A stretch of 64,000 nt of DNA from Przewalskia tangutica (GCA_029844215.1 CM056728.1:8148001-8212000); one strand, 5' to 3'; shown: positions 1 to 12,092, counted from the first letter of the stretch. Notes: a model not told the origin generated them from the letters alone. A program made the numbers and translations.

Positions 1-401
1 TCACGAGGGCGCGGGGCCCAAGTCTAGTTAATCGTTTTACGGGTTCGTGGACGCATTCCACCGGAACCAGATTGTGAGAGCCGGAAATGACCTTATATTG
101 TTAATTTAGTAACTTCAAAGAATGAGGCCAGATTTAGTATGGAAGCTATGTACGTATGTTAGTATAAATTTGGAAGTACGGAAAAGAGTACGACCGGCAA
201 GAAAGTGAGCAGCCAAGTGTAAAAAGTAGAGTCTGAATCCATGAGAACCTTTAGAGGTAACTACACTCGTGAGTGATGGGTGGTAGCTGAGCGGGTATAT
301 AGTAATTGCCCAGTGATGATACAGTCGTCGGACCCTAGCAGACCTAGTAGAGTGATACATGCACTTGAGGTCACATGATGCACGGTTAGTTTGCCTCTTG
401 T

Positions 402-1604
402 TATGCCAACGTTGACTACAGAGAGAGATTGGTTCGGTACCAGTTTTCCCGTAAACCGGTTATCGAGTGGAAAGGAAGGGAAGTGGTTGTAACCAGTGAA
501 TTATCCTTCCTTCTTTGACATAGTTGATTTTAATAAGTCTGTGTGACTTGTTCATTTGAGGTAAATTAATGCAGAATTAAGTAATACTCGAATTTGAAGG
601 AGTTTATGTTAAGTGCCCTTGGAGGTACTTGGAGTTGGTTTGGTGTGGCGGTCAGAGCCACGACCTTCCGGATAATTTCAGGAAAGCGCACAAGCAAGAA
701 TAAGATAAGTACGAGTGCTTCCTACGGAAAACAGAAGACATCGTTGGTAGGTTTTTTAAAATCTATACGATTATAAGGGGGCGCTTGATGATTTAGATTT
801 TGTAAGGGAGATAAGTTCTCTCCCCCACGTAAAAGGACAATTTTACGTATTATGGGGTTATGTGCACCCATGTTGTTAGACGAAGGATAGGAGACTGGTA
901 AGGTCTTCAGTATCGTCATGCCATAGGTTAATTTTTTGACAACCATGGGAAGAGTATTGTGTTTGGGTAATTGAGAACGGCGTTAGGAAATGGCCAATGA
1001 AGTGTCGTAAGGATATAAATGCAGGTAGTACGCATGTATGCAACTGTACGATTATGAATCAAGAAAGAAATACTTTTGCTAATAATAAGCATAAGGAAGG
1101 GTTATGACCAGAATTATAAAAGAAAATACAATTGTGGTTATGTAAGTTGCCCGAGATATGATTACCCCAGACTAGTGTAAAGACCATTAGTAAATGATGG
1201 GCAGTAAGAACACCTCGAGGAAAGATGGTAACATCTGTACTGATGAGAAAGATAGTAATAAAATACGGAGGGGTAAGGGACCCCAAGACAACTTGAAATA
1301 ACTTACAACGGAAAGACGAGTAGACACTCGAACGATAAGAAATCTTGACAAGACATTGGAGTATGTAATACCATGAATTGAGGTTGAACACCTGGCTATA
1401 AGCTCTACGAGCTGGGAGAAAATAATCGGGTTACTACTTGACGAGATCAAGGAAATCTCCCCCCCCCCCCTAAATTGTGATTCACAGGAAGTCTTAGCCA
1501 TGAGGCAAGCAAATGAATCAAACCTAAGTTAGTGACCAAGTTTGGTTGCAACAGAGAAAGGGAAACAGGAACCATAATTGAGATTAAGGATGCCCGAATA
1601 TTTT
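402..1604 (+). pseudogene. Degenerate protease/RT stretch of T1
   Basis: Between 402 and 480 a conceptual translation resembles the segment after the protease in Tekay-type polyproteins (a phrase like ANVDYRERLV followed by KPVIEWKG). From there to about 1600 reverse transcriptase is expected from the order of the parts, but I can trace no RT motif with confidence; the stretch is full of stops and frameshifts. The C10 run at 1461-1470 is low-complexity. Positions 1-401 show nothing recognisable. Confidence 0.35.
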
Positions 1605-2148
1605 GCAAGTATGAGAAAGGCTTCCAGTTATTGGAAGATAAGTTGACCACGACTACAGTTCTAACCCCTCATGAGAGACTAGAGGGTTAGGTTACTATCG
1701 CGACACTTAGGGTGTTGGGCTAGGTTGTGTGCTAACGCAATACGATAAGGTTAGAGCCTATGATTCCCGGCGGTTACGGGAGCATGAAAGAAATTACGCT
1801 ACTCACGATTTAGAGTTGGCGGCAGTTAATGGTATCTTGAAGATTTGGAGGCATGACTTATATAGACTTCATGTGGATATTTGTGCTGACCACAAGAGCC
1901 TCCGGTATATCTTCGCATGCAGGCGATTGAGTTTCGCGATGAGACGGTGGTTAGAGTTACTCAAGGATTGTGATATTGATATCCTATACCATCCGGGGAA
2001 AGCCAAGACAGTTACAGATGCTCTTAGTCGTGGATATATGGGTAGTCTGTCAGATGGGCAGCCAGATAGACGGGACGTGGTTCGTGAGATTCATCAGCTA
2101 CCGAGCCGAGGGGTTCGATTATTTGTTTTCAATGTTAATGAAGTTTAG
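1605..2148 (+). pseudogene. Ty3/gypsy RNase H domain (T1)
   Basis: The end of RT and the RNase H domain of a Ty3/gypsy polyprotein. The first part (about 1605-1730) reads KGFQLLEDKLTTTTVLTP and is then broken by stops. From 1729 a 139-residue open stretch contains the RNase H hallmarks YDSRRLREHERNYATHDLEL, ICADHKSLRYIF and YHPGKAKTVTDALSR. The last phrase is the usual end of the gypsy RNase H-like domain. The domain would degrade the RNA strand of the replication intermediate. Sequence after 2035 matches the expected linker to integrase. The frame has no start codon of its own because it is an internal part of a polyprotein. It is not functional here. Confidence 0.85.
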
Positions 2149-3060
2149 ACCCGAGAGGTTGCCGAGTCTTCCGTCGTTGAGGAGGTAAAGAGGCGACAGT
2201 ATGAGGATCCAGTTATGATACAATATCGAGATACGGCTCTCCGAGAAGAGAAGAGCCTGTTTGAGTAGCACCGGATGGGGTGCTGTGATATGAGGATAGA
2301 TTGTGTGTACCCGATGCTGCGGGACTAGTCAACAGGTTTTAGGTAGGCACACAGTGTTTATTGCTCTAATTGTTCGTGGTCGACTAAGTTGTGTCGTGAC
2401 CTCATATGTTTGTATTGGTAAGATGGCCTGAAAAGGGACGTAGCAGAGTTGTTGCTTAATGTCTGAAATAGTAGCAGGTCGAGGTTGAACCCCAGAAGCC
2501 CAGTGGGCTATTACAGGCGATTTAGATCCCGACTTAGATATGGGAGGTAATTAATATGGATCTTGTTACAGGGTGGCATCGTACTCAGAGGAAGTGTGAC
2601 TCCCTGGGGGTCATAGTAAATAGGCTGGCGAAACCAGCCGTGTTCTTCCGGTTAGGACCACTTACTCGGCTGAGGATTATGCTAGCTTATATAGCAGGGA
2701 GATTGTGAGACTGCACGGGGTTCCTACATTTATGATGTCAGACAGATGAGCTCAGTTTATGGCTAACTTCTGGAGGTTTTTTCAGAAAGGATTAGGGACA
2801 TGGGTGAGTCTCAGTGTTGCATTACACCCTCAGACCGACGGACAGGCAGAGCGTATCATCCGTGCACTCGGCGATAAAAGGTGGTCTGTGTTCTTGATTT
2901 CAGAGATAGCTGGGAGGGTTATTTACCTCTTGTTGAGTTACGTACGATAACAGATACCCTTCCAGTATTCAGATGACCCTGTATGAGGCCTTGTATGTAA
3001 GAAAGTGTAGATCGCCGGTTGGTTGGTTCGACGTGGCGAGTTCGATTATTTGGTCCAAAC
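2149..3060 (+). pseudogene. Ty3/gypsy integrase remnant (T1)
   Basis: Linker plus the core and C-terminal part of a Ty3/gypsy integrase, which inserts the cDNA into the host chromosome. At 2565-2660 the translation resembles the first catalytic block (GWHRTQRKCDSLGVIVNRLA). At 2759-2880 it shows the third block (NFWRFFQKGLG, then LHPQTDGQAERIIRAL, which holds the expected catalytic Glu). At 2955-3040 it shows SSIQMTLYEALYVRKCRSPV, the usual segment after the core. Several frameshifts and stops separate the pieces, and the TDN-like second catalytic motif is damaged. The stretch 3060-3265 should hold the end of integrase and a chromodomain, but I cannot recognise either. Confidence 0.8.
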
Positions 3061-3267
3061 TTGATTCGGGTTGTGGATAAGCGAAGCTTATCCCGAAAGA
3101 TTATTAGTAAGCTCGAGTCGTGAAGCTTTATGCGGATAACCGACGTTGACACACGGGGTTCATCTTGACATTTTAGTATGAGTATTGTTATGTGGCCACG
3201 CAGGCATTATTGGTATGTAGGGGTTGTAAGGAGACTATGTCGCTATCTTTAAGTTTGACTCCCAAAA

Positions 3268-3304
3268 GAACATTCGGGGACGAATGTTTCTAAGGGGGGA
3301 AGAA
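3268..3304 (+). promoter_or_regulatory. 3'-end inverted motif and polypurine tract of T1
   Basis: An imperfect inverted repeat (GAACATTC, GGGGA spacer, CGAATGTTT) is followed by TAAGGGGGGAAGAA directly before the LTR start TGTAACACC. The purine run is the expected primer for plus-strand DNA synthesis. The same arrangement appears on the minus strand beside the LTR of T3 (40613-40650), which ties the two elements to one lineage. Confidence 0.8.
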
Positions 3305-6149
3305 TGTAACACCCCGGAATTCCAGGATATGTTTATAAGAACGAACGTAAGAACTCAAAAGTGTTAAGATTGGAGACTAGTAAAAATTTATCGGAATTAT
3401 GGAAATGTCGGAAAACGAAATATTGCGACGAACGGGAGGGCGACACGTGTCACCCCTCCCCTTAGTGGTCTTGGATGAAATGGTCATGTTACACCCCGTA
3501 AGTCCAGGACATGTTTAAGAGAATGTACGTAAGGAACTCAAGACTTGAAAAGGGTACGAAAGGAAGAATTGTTTTTCCGACGGAAAAACTTCCGAACGTC
3601 GGAAAGGAGAAATGTTCGTTGGTGAGAATTAGATTCTCAAAATGCATTAATTGAAGAGTATGGAACTTATTATCATTATGGAAATTTATTTTTACGGAAT
3701 TGGTCACGTTGGGCCCACCCGAGGAATTTTACGTTTTGTGGGACCCACGAGAGTTACAGAATTTTATGGACGAATGGGAGGGCGACACGTGGCACCCCCC
3801 CCACATTGGTCTTGGACGAAATTGAAGCAAGGGTAAAATGGTCATTTGACCAATGTATAGATGACAAATTCTTGATAATTAAGAGCTTGATATTGTTGAC
3901 TAAGTCCAAGGGCCACTTGGCTTGATCTCTTCCCTCCAAACTTAACATGTGTTGTAATCTAGACCCTCCAATGTGTTATATATCATCCTAAGTAGCAAGA
4001 CTTAGCTCACAACACTTAGAAAAATTTGAGAGACTTGTGTGTGCCATGAGAGGCTCTCGGCTTTGAGGTTTTTGAACAAGAAATTTTTTCAATTGTTGTC
4101 CAATATTCACAAGACTTTAACCCAAGGTTCCTAGGGGTATTGTAAGGATATCTCAATAGAAAGATTTCGGAAAAACGGCGTTTTCACGTTAGTCGCAAGG
4201 CGAAAACCTAAGGCATTTTCATAGGTTTTGATTGGAAATGGTAGAGAAGTTGGTTGTGAGCTTCTAAAGGCTTCAAATAGCGGATTGGAGCGTAAATTAA
4301 AGGAGCTAAGAATTGCTAAGGAGCGACATTGAATCTTGGAAATTATAAGGGCTTGTAAAGGTAAAATTCTTGTCGTTTTAGTAATTAAAGATTTATTATC
4401 ATTGTAGTTATGTATATTAGCAAGCATGAGGTATATAATATGAAGTTTGATAAGTGTATTGACTATTGGAACCCTAATCCGAAAACTAGTATGTTAGCCC
4501 TTAAGATTGTGATTCAATTGGATTATTAGTTTAATCGTCACATGTTATATAAAGAAGGAATTATAATTGTTAAGTTGTTTATGACTATATAACATGTTAG
4601 GCCTAAGAAGTTGGATTGAAAAAGAATTGGAAAAGGACTTTGTGTTGTTTTATATGTTTAGCCAAGAATGGCTTTAAAGATGGAACTAGTTTCGTATTAA
4701 TTTGTGGGGCGGAATTTTACACGTCCTGTTAAGGCGTGTAATCCCCTTTGGTTAGCTGAATTGTTGGGCCTTAAATGTGGCGTGGTTGGTTATTGAATTC
4801 GGCCTTGAAAAAGGTGGCAAAGTATGTAGAAACAAAGGAAGTGATGTCCGATTTTCCGTAGAATTTAGTGACTTTGCACTTAGAATATTCTACGTTTGAA
4901 GCTAGAGGTTTAATGGACGTATTATGGTCATTATAGGTTGAAGTACTAAGTATAGCGTATTCTACTTGAAGGATGGAATAGCTATCAAGGTTGAAGTACT
5001 TTGGAGCATTTTGCTATTTGTCGAAAATCGTCGCGAGGTATGTGAACCTCTTCCTTCTTTTGACATGATTCTATGTATGGAATATACATGTAGTACTATT
5101 TCATGATTCCTTCTACTCTTAGAAGTTAAGAGGTATGTATGTTGATTTACTCTACGTAAAGGTTATGTCTAAGTTATCCTAAGTTCTTACCAAGTCTTAT
5201 GGGGGATGTTGGTAAGAGTCGTTAGGAGGTATTTGGAGCCAAGTTGACTTGGCTAAGTTACGGAACAAATGAGAATAAGAATCGAACAAGCCACTGCAGC
5301 GTTAATAAAGGAAAACGTAATGACAATCTATTAAGTTAAAATGAGTAGAATTCTCCATCTGCATAGAAGCTAAGATAAGACAAAATTGTATTACATTTTC
5401 TAGATCATGGCTACTCGATTAAGATCGTTATAAATAAGTATAACTTATTCACAACGCACCAAAGTATATGTTACTTAATTTATAAGAATTTACGTATGAA
5501 GTTTTAAGACTATGAGCCTCAAATTTTTAAAAGGTTAAGGGGCTTTATTTTTCAAGTTATGGACTTGATTCTTAAAGGAAGAAATGAATTGATTTGGAAA
5601 GTATTGATTTCTTGCCATTCTAAAGTTAAGAAACTTGTTTTCTTAAAAGTTAAGAGACTTGAAGTATTTTGAAATCTATGTGATTTGAATTGAAAGTATA
5701 AGTTTCTTGGTCATAAAAAGAATGAATTTGTCTTATAACGGCTTTATGGGAAGTTGGTTATAACAACTTTATGGAAGATTAAAAGAATGGTTTTCTTCAG
5801 TAATGTAAGCAAAGAAATGATTTGAAATAAAGAAGGGCAAATTGTTTTAAAGGTACCAATTGCTTAAGGTTTTAAAGAAATAAGTCACTTGATTTAGAAG
5901 CCTATAAATGTATTTCTAAAAAGTATTGTGACTTGTCGTGAAAAGTAGATATGACTTGATACTACGGTTATTAGTATCTTGGAAGTTTTATTTGAAAGAG
6001 AATCATTTTAAAGGAGTAGAGGCACGTAGTACGTTGGGTTAAATTCCCGGATTTTATAATGACATGTTAATGCCTTAAGTAAACAAAAATGAGAGTGTAT
6101 ATGAACAAGCTAATAAGAAGTTAGGGGATTTCTTAACTTGCTTATGTAA

Positions 6150-6285
6150 TGTATGATAAGCCGGTGGTGCTTATGTTATGTATGATAAGTCGGTAGTGCT
6201 TATGTTACGTATGATAAGTCGGTAGTGCTTATGTTATGTATGATAAGCCGGTAGGGCTTATGTTATGTATGATGGCCGGTTGAGT
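6150..6285 (+). repeat. 29-bp minisatellite in the T2 LTR
   Basis: About four and a half copies of a 29-bp unit containing GCTTATGTTATGTATGATAA and CCGGTAGT. Copies differ by single changes (CCGG versus TCGG). The same repeat lies at the equivalent place in the T1 LTR. Confidence 0.85.
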
Positions 6286-6287
6286 TA

Positions 6288-6440
6288 GGGTAAGAGTATA
6301 AATGAGGGGTAAACCCCCAAGACGCTATACCACCTTCTCCAGGGTAAGAGTATAAATGAGGGGTAAACCCCCAAGACGTTATACCACCGCCTGTGGTAAG
6401 AGTATAAATGAGGGTAAACCCCAAGACATTATACCACCTG
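6288..6440 (+). repeat. 54-bp tandem repeat in the T2 LTR
   Basis: Three copies of a unit of about 54 bp, each holding GGTAAGAGTATAAATGAGG, AAACCCCCAAGAC and TATACCACC. The third copy has lost a few bases in its C and G runs. Confidence 0.8.
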
Positions 6441-6620
6441 CTCGTGGATTTGCTACCCATGACGCGAGGAATACCTCACGCGAGTCCTTATGGGCTTACG
6501 CGGGTGAAATAGTCCCACGTGGGCGGTACCTATGCGAGGAATACCACGCGGGTCCACATGACTGTCACGGATACTACAGGCGAGGACCTGTTTTGATCAT
6601 GAGCCTCCTATTTTTACGCA

Positions 6621-6785
6621 GATACCTTTACGGGCGGACTTATGTGATTTTATCGCGTCCCAGTTAGGTCGGGCAAGATACCTTTATGGGCGACTTATGT
6701 GATTTTATCGCGTCCCATTGGGTCGGCAAGATACCTTTACGGGCGGACTTATGTGACTTCATCGCCCCGTCGGATGGCCGACAAG
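6621..6785 (+). repeat. 55-bp tandem repeat in the T2 LTR
   Basis: Three copies starting at 6621, 6677 and 6730, each with GATACCTTTA, GGGCGGACTTATGTGA and ATCGCGTCCC or a close variant. The periods are 56 and 53 bp. Confidence 0.8.
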
Positions 6786-9319
6786 ATAAGCGTTCCTCCA
6801 TAAAGGGACGGATTAGGTTATGCAAGATACGTAAGTTATATGTTTATGAACTTGATGAGTTTTCTTAAGTATGTACGTAAAAATTTGACTACACTCTTAT
6901 GGAAAAATGGGAAAAGATAATAAGGTACGATTAAGTTCACGAGATGGAAATGACACGGTAGGATCTGGTATTTACCCTTTCTTTATACTTGCCCCTGTCA
7001 TTCTTTTGTACAGTTATGATTTGTTATCGCACTTATTTTCCGCTCCATATTCGCACTGTTAGATCGAATTTCTTCGGGGCTGCGTTCATGTCCGCAGTTT
7101 AGATCTGTGATTGTGGATCCGCGAGCTTAGGATCCTGGTTCAAGATTTTGAGATGGCTCCGATGTTCCGAGTTGTCATGGCTATGTATATTCGTGGTACG
7201 GCGGGGCCTTGTCCCGTCATAGTATTTGTTCAAATCTTAGAGGTCTGTATTCATCTATGGGCTGGACTGGCTAGAGTTGTTTTTATATTGTTAAACAGTG
7301 TAGCCCCTTTCGGGTAATTTTTATGTTATGGCAGCCTTATCGGCTTGGCCTTGGTTTAAAAAAAAAGTGTTATTTATCTTCCGCAGTTTATTATGTTGTA
7401 TGATTAGAAGGGTGCCCAGGTAGGGCACCAGTCGCGGCCCGGGGTCGGGTCGTGACAGGTCATTTGACCATAATTGAAGATGACCAAGTCTTGCTAAAGC
7501 TAGAGCTTGATAATATTGACTAAGTCAAAGGCCACTTGGCTTGATCCTTGTGAAATGCATCCAAGCCACCCATTTGTTTTAATCTTGACCCTCCATGTTT
7601 CTATATAGTAACACTAGTAGCAAGACAAGGCTCTACACTTGGCAAATTTTCAAGAAAAACTTGATGAACACAAGAGCAAGCTCTCGGGTTTGGAGGGTTT
7701 CAAGAGAGGAAAATTTTCGTTTGTTGACCAATAAGCTCCATACTTTAAACCAAGGTTCCTAAGGGTATTGTAATGGTATCTCAATAGAAAGATCCCGGAA
7801 AAATGGCGTTTTCGTATTAGTCGCAAGGTGAAAACCTAGTCACTTTCCTAGGTTTTGATTGGAAGATTAAAGGGAGGTTGTTTGTGATCTTCTAAGGGCT
7901 TCAAGTGGCGGATTGGAGTGTCAAGGAGAGGCTCTAAGTTGCTAGGGAGCGACTTCGGATCTTGAAGTGGATTAAGGCTCGTTAAGGTAACAATCTTGTT
8001 CTCTTAAGTATTATAAGATTACATATTGTTGTAGCCTTATATTTTAACTAGCATGAAGTATATGTATTGAAGATTGATAAGTGATATGGATTGTAGTAGC
8101 CTAAATCCGAATTGACAATTGAGCCATTTGAAATTGAAATACAATTTAGTCGTTAATTAGAAATGTCGCATGTTACCTACTTGAAGAGTGTAGTAGTTAT
8201 AATCGAATGCGGCTTGATATCATGTTATACTAAACAACTTGGATTGAAAAGGAATTGGATAAGAATTTGTATTGGTATCCCTCAAATTGCCGAATTGACA
8301 TAGTATGTTGGGAGAGTTTGATATTAATTTGTGGGGCGGAATTTTACACGTTTTGTAGGCGTGTAATCCCCTATTGATAACTACATTATTGGGCCTTAAA
8401 TGTGGCGTGTTTGGCTATTGTATTCGGGCCTTGAAAAAGGTGGAAAAGTATGTAGAAACAAAGGAAATGATGTCCGATTTTTCGTAGAATTTAGTGACTT
8501 TGCACTTGGAATATTCTACGTTTGAAGCTAGAAGTTAATAAACGTATTATGGTCATTATAGGTTGACATACTACGTACAACATATTGGACTTAGCAAGCG
8601 GATTGAACCGAAAAGGTATGTGGAACTTTCCTATATCTTGAGCATGAATAGTTGTAAACATATAGTACGGTAGACGTACGAGATTTTGACAATCTAGTCC
8701 ATTTGATATCCTTGGCTTATTTTTAAGAATGTCCAAGTTGGTTGAGTTAGGGAATTAACTCACTTGTTTAAAAATATTAAGGATATCTTGGTTTCTAAAA
8801 GTTAAGGGACTTGAAGTATTTTAAAAGTATATGATACTTGTTTCGTTTTAAAAGTATAAGTCCCTTGGATATAAGGAAGAATGAAATTGTCTAAAGCATA
8901 AAACTAGTATAACGGCTTTATGGGAAGTTGATTATAATAGCTTTATGGAATGTTAAAAAGAGTGGTTTACTCTAAGTAATGTAAGTATGATAAATGACTC
9001 GAAATAATGAAAGACAAATTGATTTTAAGGCATCATTTGCTTAAGGTTTTAAAAAAGAAAGAAGTCACTTGATTTAGAAGCCTAAATGTATTTCTAAAAG
9101 GTATTGTGACTTGTCTTGAAAAGTAGATTTGACTTGATACTATGGTTATTAGTATCTTGGAAGTTTATATGAAAAAAGTCATTTTAAAAGAGTAGAAGTA
9201 CGAAGTACTTTGGGTTAAATTCCCGGATTGTTATAATGACATGTTAGTGCCTTAAGTAAACTAAAATGAGAGTGTATCTGAATAACACTAATAAGAAGTT
9301 AGGGGGATTTCTTAACTTG

Positions 9320-9440
9320 CTTATGTTATGTATGATAAGCCGGTAGCGCTTATGTTATGTTAGAATAAGCCGGTAGCGCTTATGTTATGTATGATAAGCC
9401 GGTAGTGCTTATGTTATGTATGATAAACGGTTGTGCTAGT
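9320..9440 (+). repeat. 29-bp minisatellite in the T1 LTR
   Basis: About four copies of the GCTTATGTTATGTATGATAA/GCCGGTAG unit. This block is orthologous in position to the one in T2 at 6150-6285 but has its own copy variants. Confidence 0.8.
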
Positions 9441-10322
9441 TTATGTTATTCTTATGGGGTAAAGCCCCGGGTTACTACTAATTCCATGGATTTGCTACCC
9501 ATGATGCGAGTGCGACGTTTGTACTCATCATGGCCCACCGCCTAAGCGGTGAAATAGTCTTGCGGGTGAAATAGTCCTACGCGAGGAATACCTCATGCGG
9601 TCCACACGACCTGTGGCGGATACACTATCGCGAGGGTTACCTCATCATGGTCCACATGACCTATGCGGGTGAAATAGTCCCAGGAGTAGGATTGCTCAAT
9701 TATACTACGGGCGGGTGGCCCTACTTTGATCATGCGCCTCCTATTTTTATGCAAAAAAGTATACTCTTGTTTACTCTCATCGTTAGTAAGGCACAGTGTA
9801 CTGTTAATTGAGTTATCATACATGTCTCCAGCTTTATTTTAGACTTATGAGTTCATTACAGTACTTTCAGTTTCACATATTTGGTACATGTTGTACTAAC
9901 CTCCTTCGGGGGGTTGCGTTCATGCCGCAGGTAGAGTATACAGGTTGCTGATCCTCACTCTTAGGATCATTGTTCAGCTGTTGAGAAGCTTTATTACTCC
10001 GGAGGCTTATCCTTAGTACAGATACCTGGTATGGTCGGTTGTTGTACATTCAGGGGTATGGCGGGGCCCTGTCCCGCCACATTTGTTATTCTTAGAGGTC
10101 TGTAGTCATGTCTTGTGGATTGGGTTGTAAAGAGAAAAATGTATTGTTCTGTTTTTGGATTATGTAAATTGTACGAAAGGTGGCCTCATCGGCTAGCCTG
10201 TTGTTGTTTATTGTCTAAGTGTTTACTTGTGTTGTGTATGTTCCGCTGCTATTCTCTGATGTGTACTTGAAAGGGGTGCCCAGGTATGGCACCAATCGCG
10301 GGCCCGGGGTCGGGTCGTGACA

Positions 10323-10643
10323 GAGAAGTCCTTTGGTGAATATATCTGTGTACTGATATGATGAGGGAACATGTAACACTCTGCCATGTCCTAGTGTAAC
10401 CTTCTCAGCAACGACATGTATGTCCATCTCAATGTGTTTGGTTCGCTGATGTTGAACCAGGTTGTGAGAAAGATAGATCGCAGAGATGTTATCACAATAC
10501 ACAATAGATGTCTGACGCAAAGGACACTGAAGTTCTAACAGTAAATTTCTGAGCCAACAAATCTCATCTACCACATTTGCAACGCCTCTGTACTCAGCTT
10601 TGGCACTGGAATGAGATAGGGTGGCCTGTCGCTTGGCAGACAA
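10323..10643 (-). pseudogene. Copia RNase H domain, truncated (C1)
   Basis: The C-terminal RNase H domain of a copia polyprotein. Visible hallmarks are SAKRQATLSHSSAKAEYRGV, EICWLRNLLLEL, VYCDNISAIYLSHN, QHQRTKHIEMDIH and SSYQYTDIFTKGL. The acidic residues in the AEY and CDN motifs are the usual catalytic ones. The coding text is homologous up to FTKGLL and then runs directly into the T1 LTR end at 10322, so the last residues are lost. The frame also shifts relative to the RT part near 10650-10710. Confidence 0.88.
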
Positions 10644-10712
10644 TGAAACCAGACTATCCCCTAAAAAAACACAAAAGTCGGAGGTGGAGCGTCGCGTGTC
10701 CGGACACCATGC

Positions 10713-11300
10713 TCAATTTGCATCCGTATAAGAGAGCAACTTGTTTGGCGCAGAGGGGGTATAGGTGCAAACCATGATCAAGTGTGCCCTTAATGTATCG
10801 GATGATACGCTTAAGGCAGTAAAGTGAGACTCCATGGGGGCATGCATAAATAAGCATACCTGCTGAACAACATAAGTAATATTTGGCCTGGTAAATGTGA
10901 TATATTGTATTTCACCTGCAAGACTTCTATAAAGAGTAGGATCGGAGACTGGAGCACCATCCATAACACTGAGCTTGGATTTTGAATCAACTGGAGTAGG
11001 CATGATTTTGCAATTCGTCATCTTAGCCCTATACACAATCTCTTCTGCATACTTACGCTGACTCAAGAACATGTGGTTGGCAGACCTGGTCACTGATATC
11101 CCCAAGAAGTAACTCATCTTGCTCAAATCAGTCATTGCAAATTCGGTCTTAAGTAAAGCAAACATCTCATTTTTCAACCCATCGGATGAGGCAGTAAGAA
11201 CAATGTCATCCACATACAGTAGTAAGTAAGCAATGTTACTACCTCGATGGAAAATGAAAAGGGAATTATCACTTCTGCTGCATACAAACCTAATCTTCAT
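10713..11300 (-). pseudogene. Copia reverse transcriptase core (C1)
   Basis: The palm and thumb part of a copia reverse transcriptase. The catalytic box reads LLLYVDDIVLTASS, followed by LKTEFAMTDLSKMSYFLGIS, MFLSQRKYAEEI, TPVDSKSKL, DPTLYRSLAGEIQYITFTRP and YVVQQVCLFMHAP. This is the standard order for plant copia elements, possibly the Ale/Retrofit lineage (from memory). The stretch is open for 195 codons and then shifts frame after HFTALS, where the expected text on genome folding into RNase H continues out of frame. Confidence 0.88.
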
Positions 11301-11485
11301 AATATACCTGACAAAACGATCATACCACGCATGGGGGCCTGTTTCAGGTCATAGAGTGACTTACGGAGATGACACACATAGTGATGGACAACATGATGGA
11401 CGAACTCAGGCGGCTGATGCATGTAGACTATTTATTTCAGTTCCCCATGTAAAAATATATTTTTCACATCAAGTTGATGGATCGG

Positions 11486-12092
11486 TCAATGTTTGTCCAT
11501 GGCTATACTCAGACCAGTGCGAATGGTAGCCGGTTTGACAACCGGGCTGAAAGACTCACCAAAATCAATGCCCTCCTGATGATTTGTGCCATTAGACACA
11601 AGTCCTGCCTTATACCTCTCAAGATCTCCACTGTCTCTGAATATGTGACGAATTAGCCACATACAACGGCTCACACTCACCCCCTCAGGTTTAGGTACTA
11701 GATCACACGTGTGTTGTTTAGTCAAAGCATTGAATTCCTCAGACATAGTCGCATTCCAAGTGGGTCTTATTTGGCTAATTTGGGGTTCTTGGGAATTTGA
11801 GAGATGGTTTGGACAGACAAGTTAAATTGAAATTTGGGTTTGAAAATCTCGTGTTTGGCACGAGTTTCCATTTGGTGAGTGGGGACAATGAGTGGCTACT
11901 ACAGCTGAGTGGTGGGGTCCGAGACGGATGGTATGGTCGACGGTAAAATATTAATTTTCTCACTAGAAGTTTGGCGTCGTGGCGCATCCCCGGGGGGCCG
12001 TGGCGCTGACAATGGAAAAACATCAGTTTGCTCACTAGAAAAACATCATTACTGAAAGTTAATTTAGAATTGTTACTTTTCCCGACTAGCAA
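11486..12092 (-). pseudogene. Copia linker and RT N-terminus (C1)
   Basis: From 11746 down to 11486: FNALTKQHTCDLVPKPEGVS, IRHIFRDSGDLERYKAGLVS and GIDFGESFSPVVKPATIR, the conserved start of the copia RT domain. Upstream, 11775-12092 encodes a Ser/Pro-rich low-conservation linker that ends in KHEIF/KPKFQFNLS-type text just before RT. Between 11300 and 11486 the region encoding the KNIFLHGEL/YGLKQAP-type motifs is present but out of frame. Positions 12093-12221 hold the upstream continuation of C1 with no clear motif. Confidence 0.75.

Larger units (their letters stand above)
3487..7457 (+). mobile_element. T2: solo LTR of a Tekay/Del-like element inside the T1 LTR
   Basis: A complete 3,971-bp LTR from TGTTACACCCC to GTCGTGACA, with no internal coding region. 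It is flanked by the 5-bp duplication GGTCA (3482-3486 and 7458-7462). Removing T2 and one GGTCA restores a continuous T1 LTR text (AAATGGTCATTTGACC), which is also found within T2 itself at about 3837. A solo LTR of this kind is the usual product of recombination between the two LTRs of a full element. The interior is AT-rich, non-coding sequence with three tandem-repeat blocks at 6150-6790. Confidence 0.92.
1..10322 (+). mobile_element. T1: Tekay/Del-like Ty3/gypsy retrotransposon, 3' portion, decayed
   Basis: This is the 3' part of a chromovirus-type LTR retrotransposon; its 5' LTR and gag lie left of the window. In order, I see a trace of the protease/RT linker near 402-480, RNase H at about 1605-2040, integrase at about 2525-3060, an inverted motif plus polypurine tract at 3268-3304, and a 3' LTR from 3305 to 10322. 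The LTR starts TGTAACACCCC and ends GTCGTGACA. It stops abruptly inside the RNase H gene of a copia element on the opposite strand, so T1 inserted into that copia element (C1). Many frameshifts and stops show it is old. The Tekay/Del assignment rests on the long LTR, the gene order and remembered family features. The expected 5-bp target duplication GAGAA (10323-10327) should recur to the left of the window. Confidence 0.8.
3305..10322 (+). repeat. 3' LTR of T1, split by a solo LTR
   Basis: The long terminal repeat starts TGTAACACCCC and ends GTCGTGACA. It is interrupted by solo LTR T2 between 3486 and 7463. The two halves (3305-3486 and 7463-10322) align to the start and the rest of T2: the text around 3838 in T2 (GGTCATTTGACC) matches 7458 onward. 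Without T2 the LTR is about 3.04 kb, shorter than T2 (3.97 kb), with part of the difference in the first 350 bp. It carries the same kind of 29-bp repeats (9320-9440) as T2. No gene is present in 7463-10322. Confidence 0.85.

Noticed and set aside
7021..7320. Host gene in the end region of the T2 LTR (68-codon frame)
   Set aside because: It lies in the LTR part conserved in T1, T3 and T4 as non-coding text.
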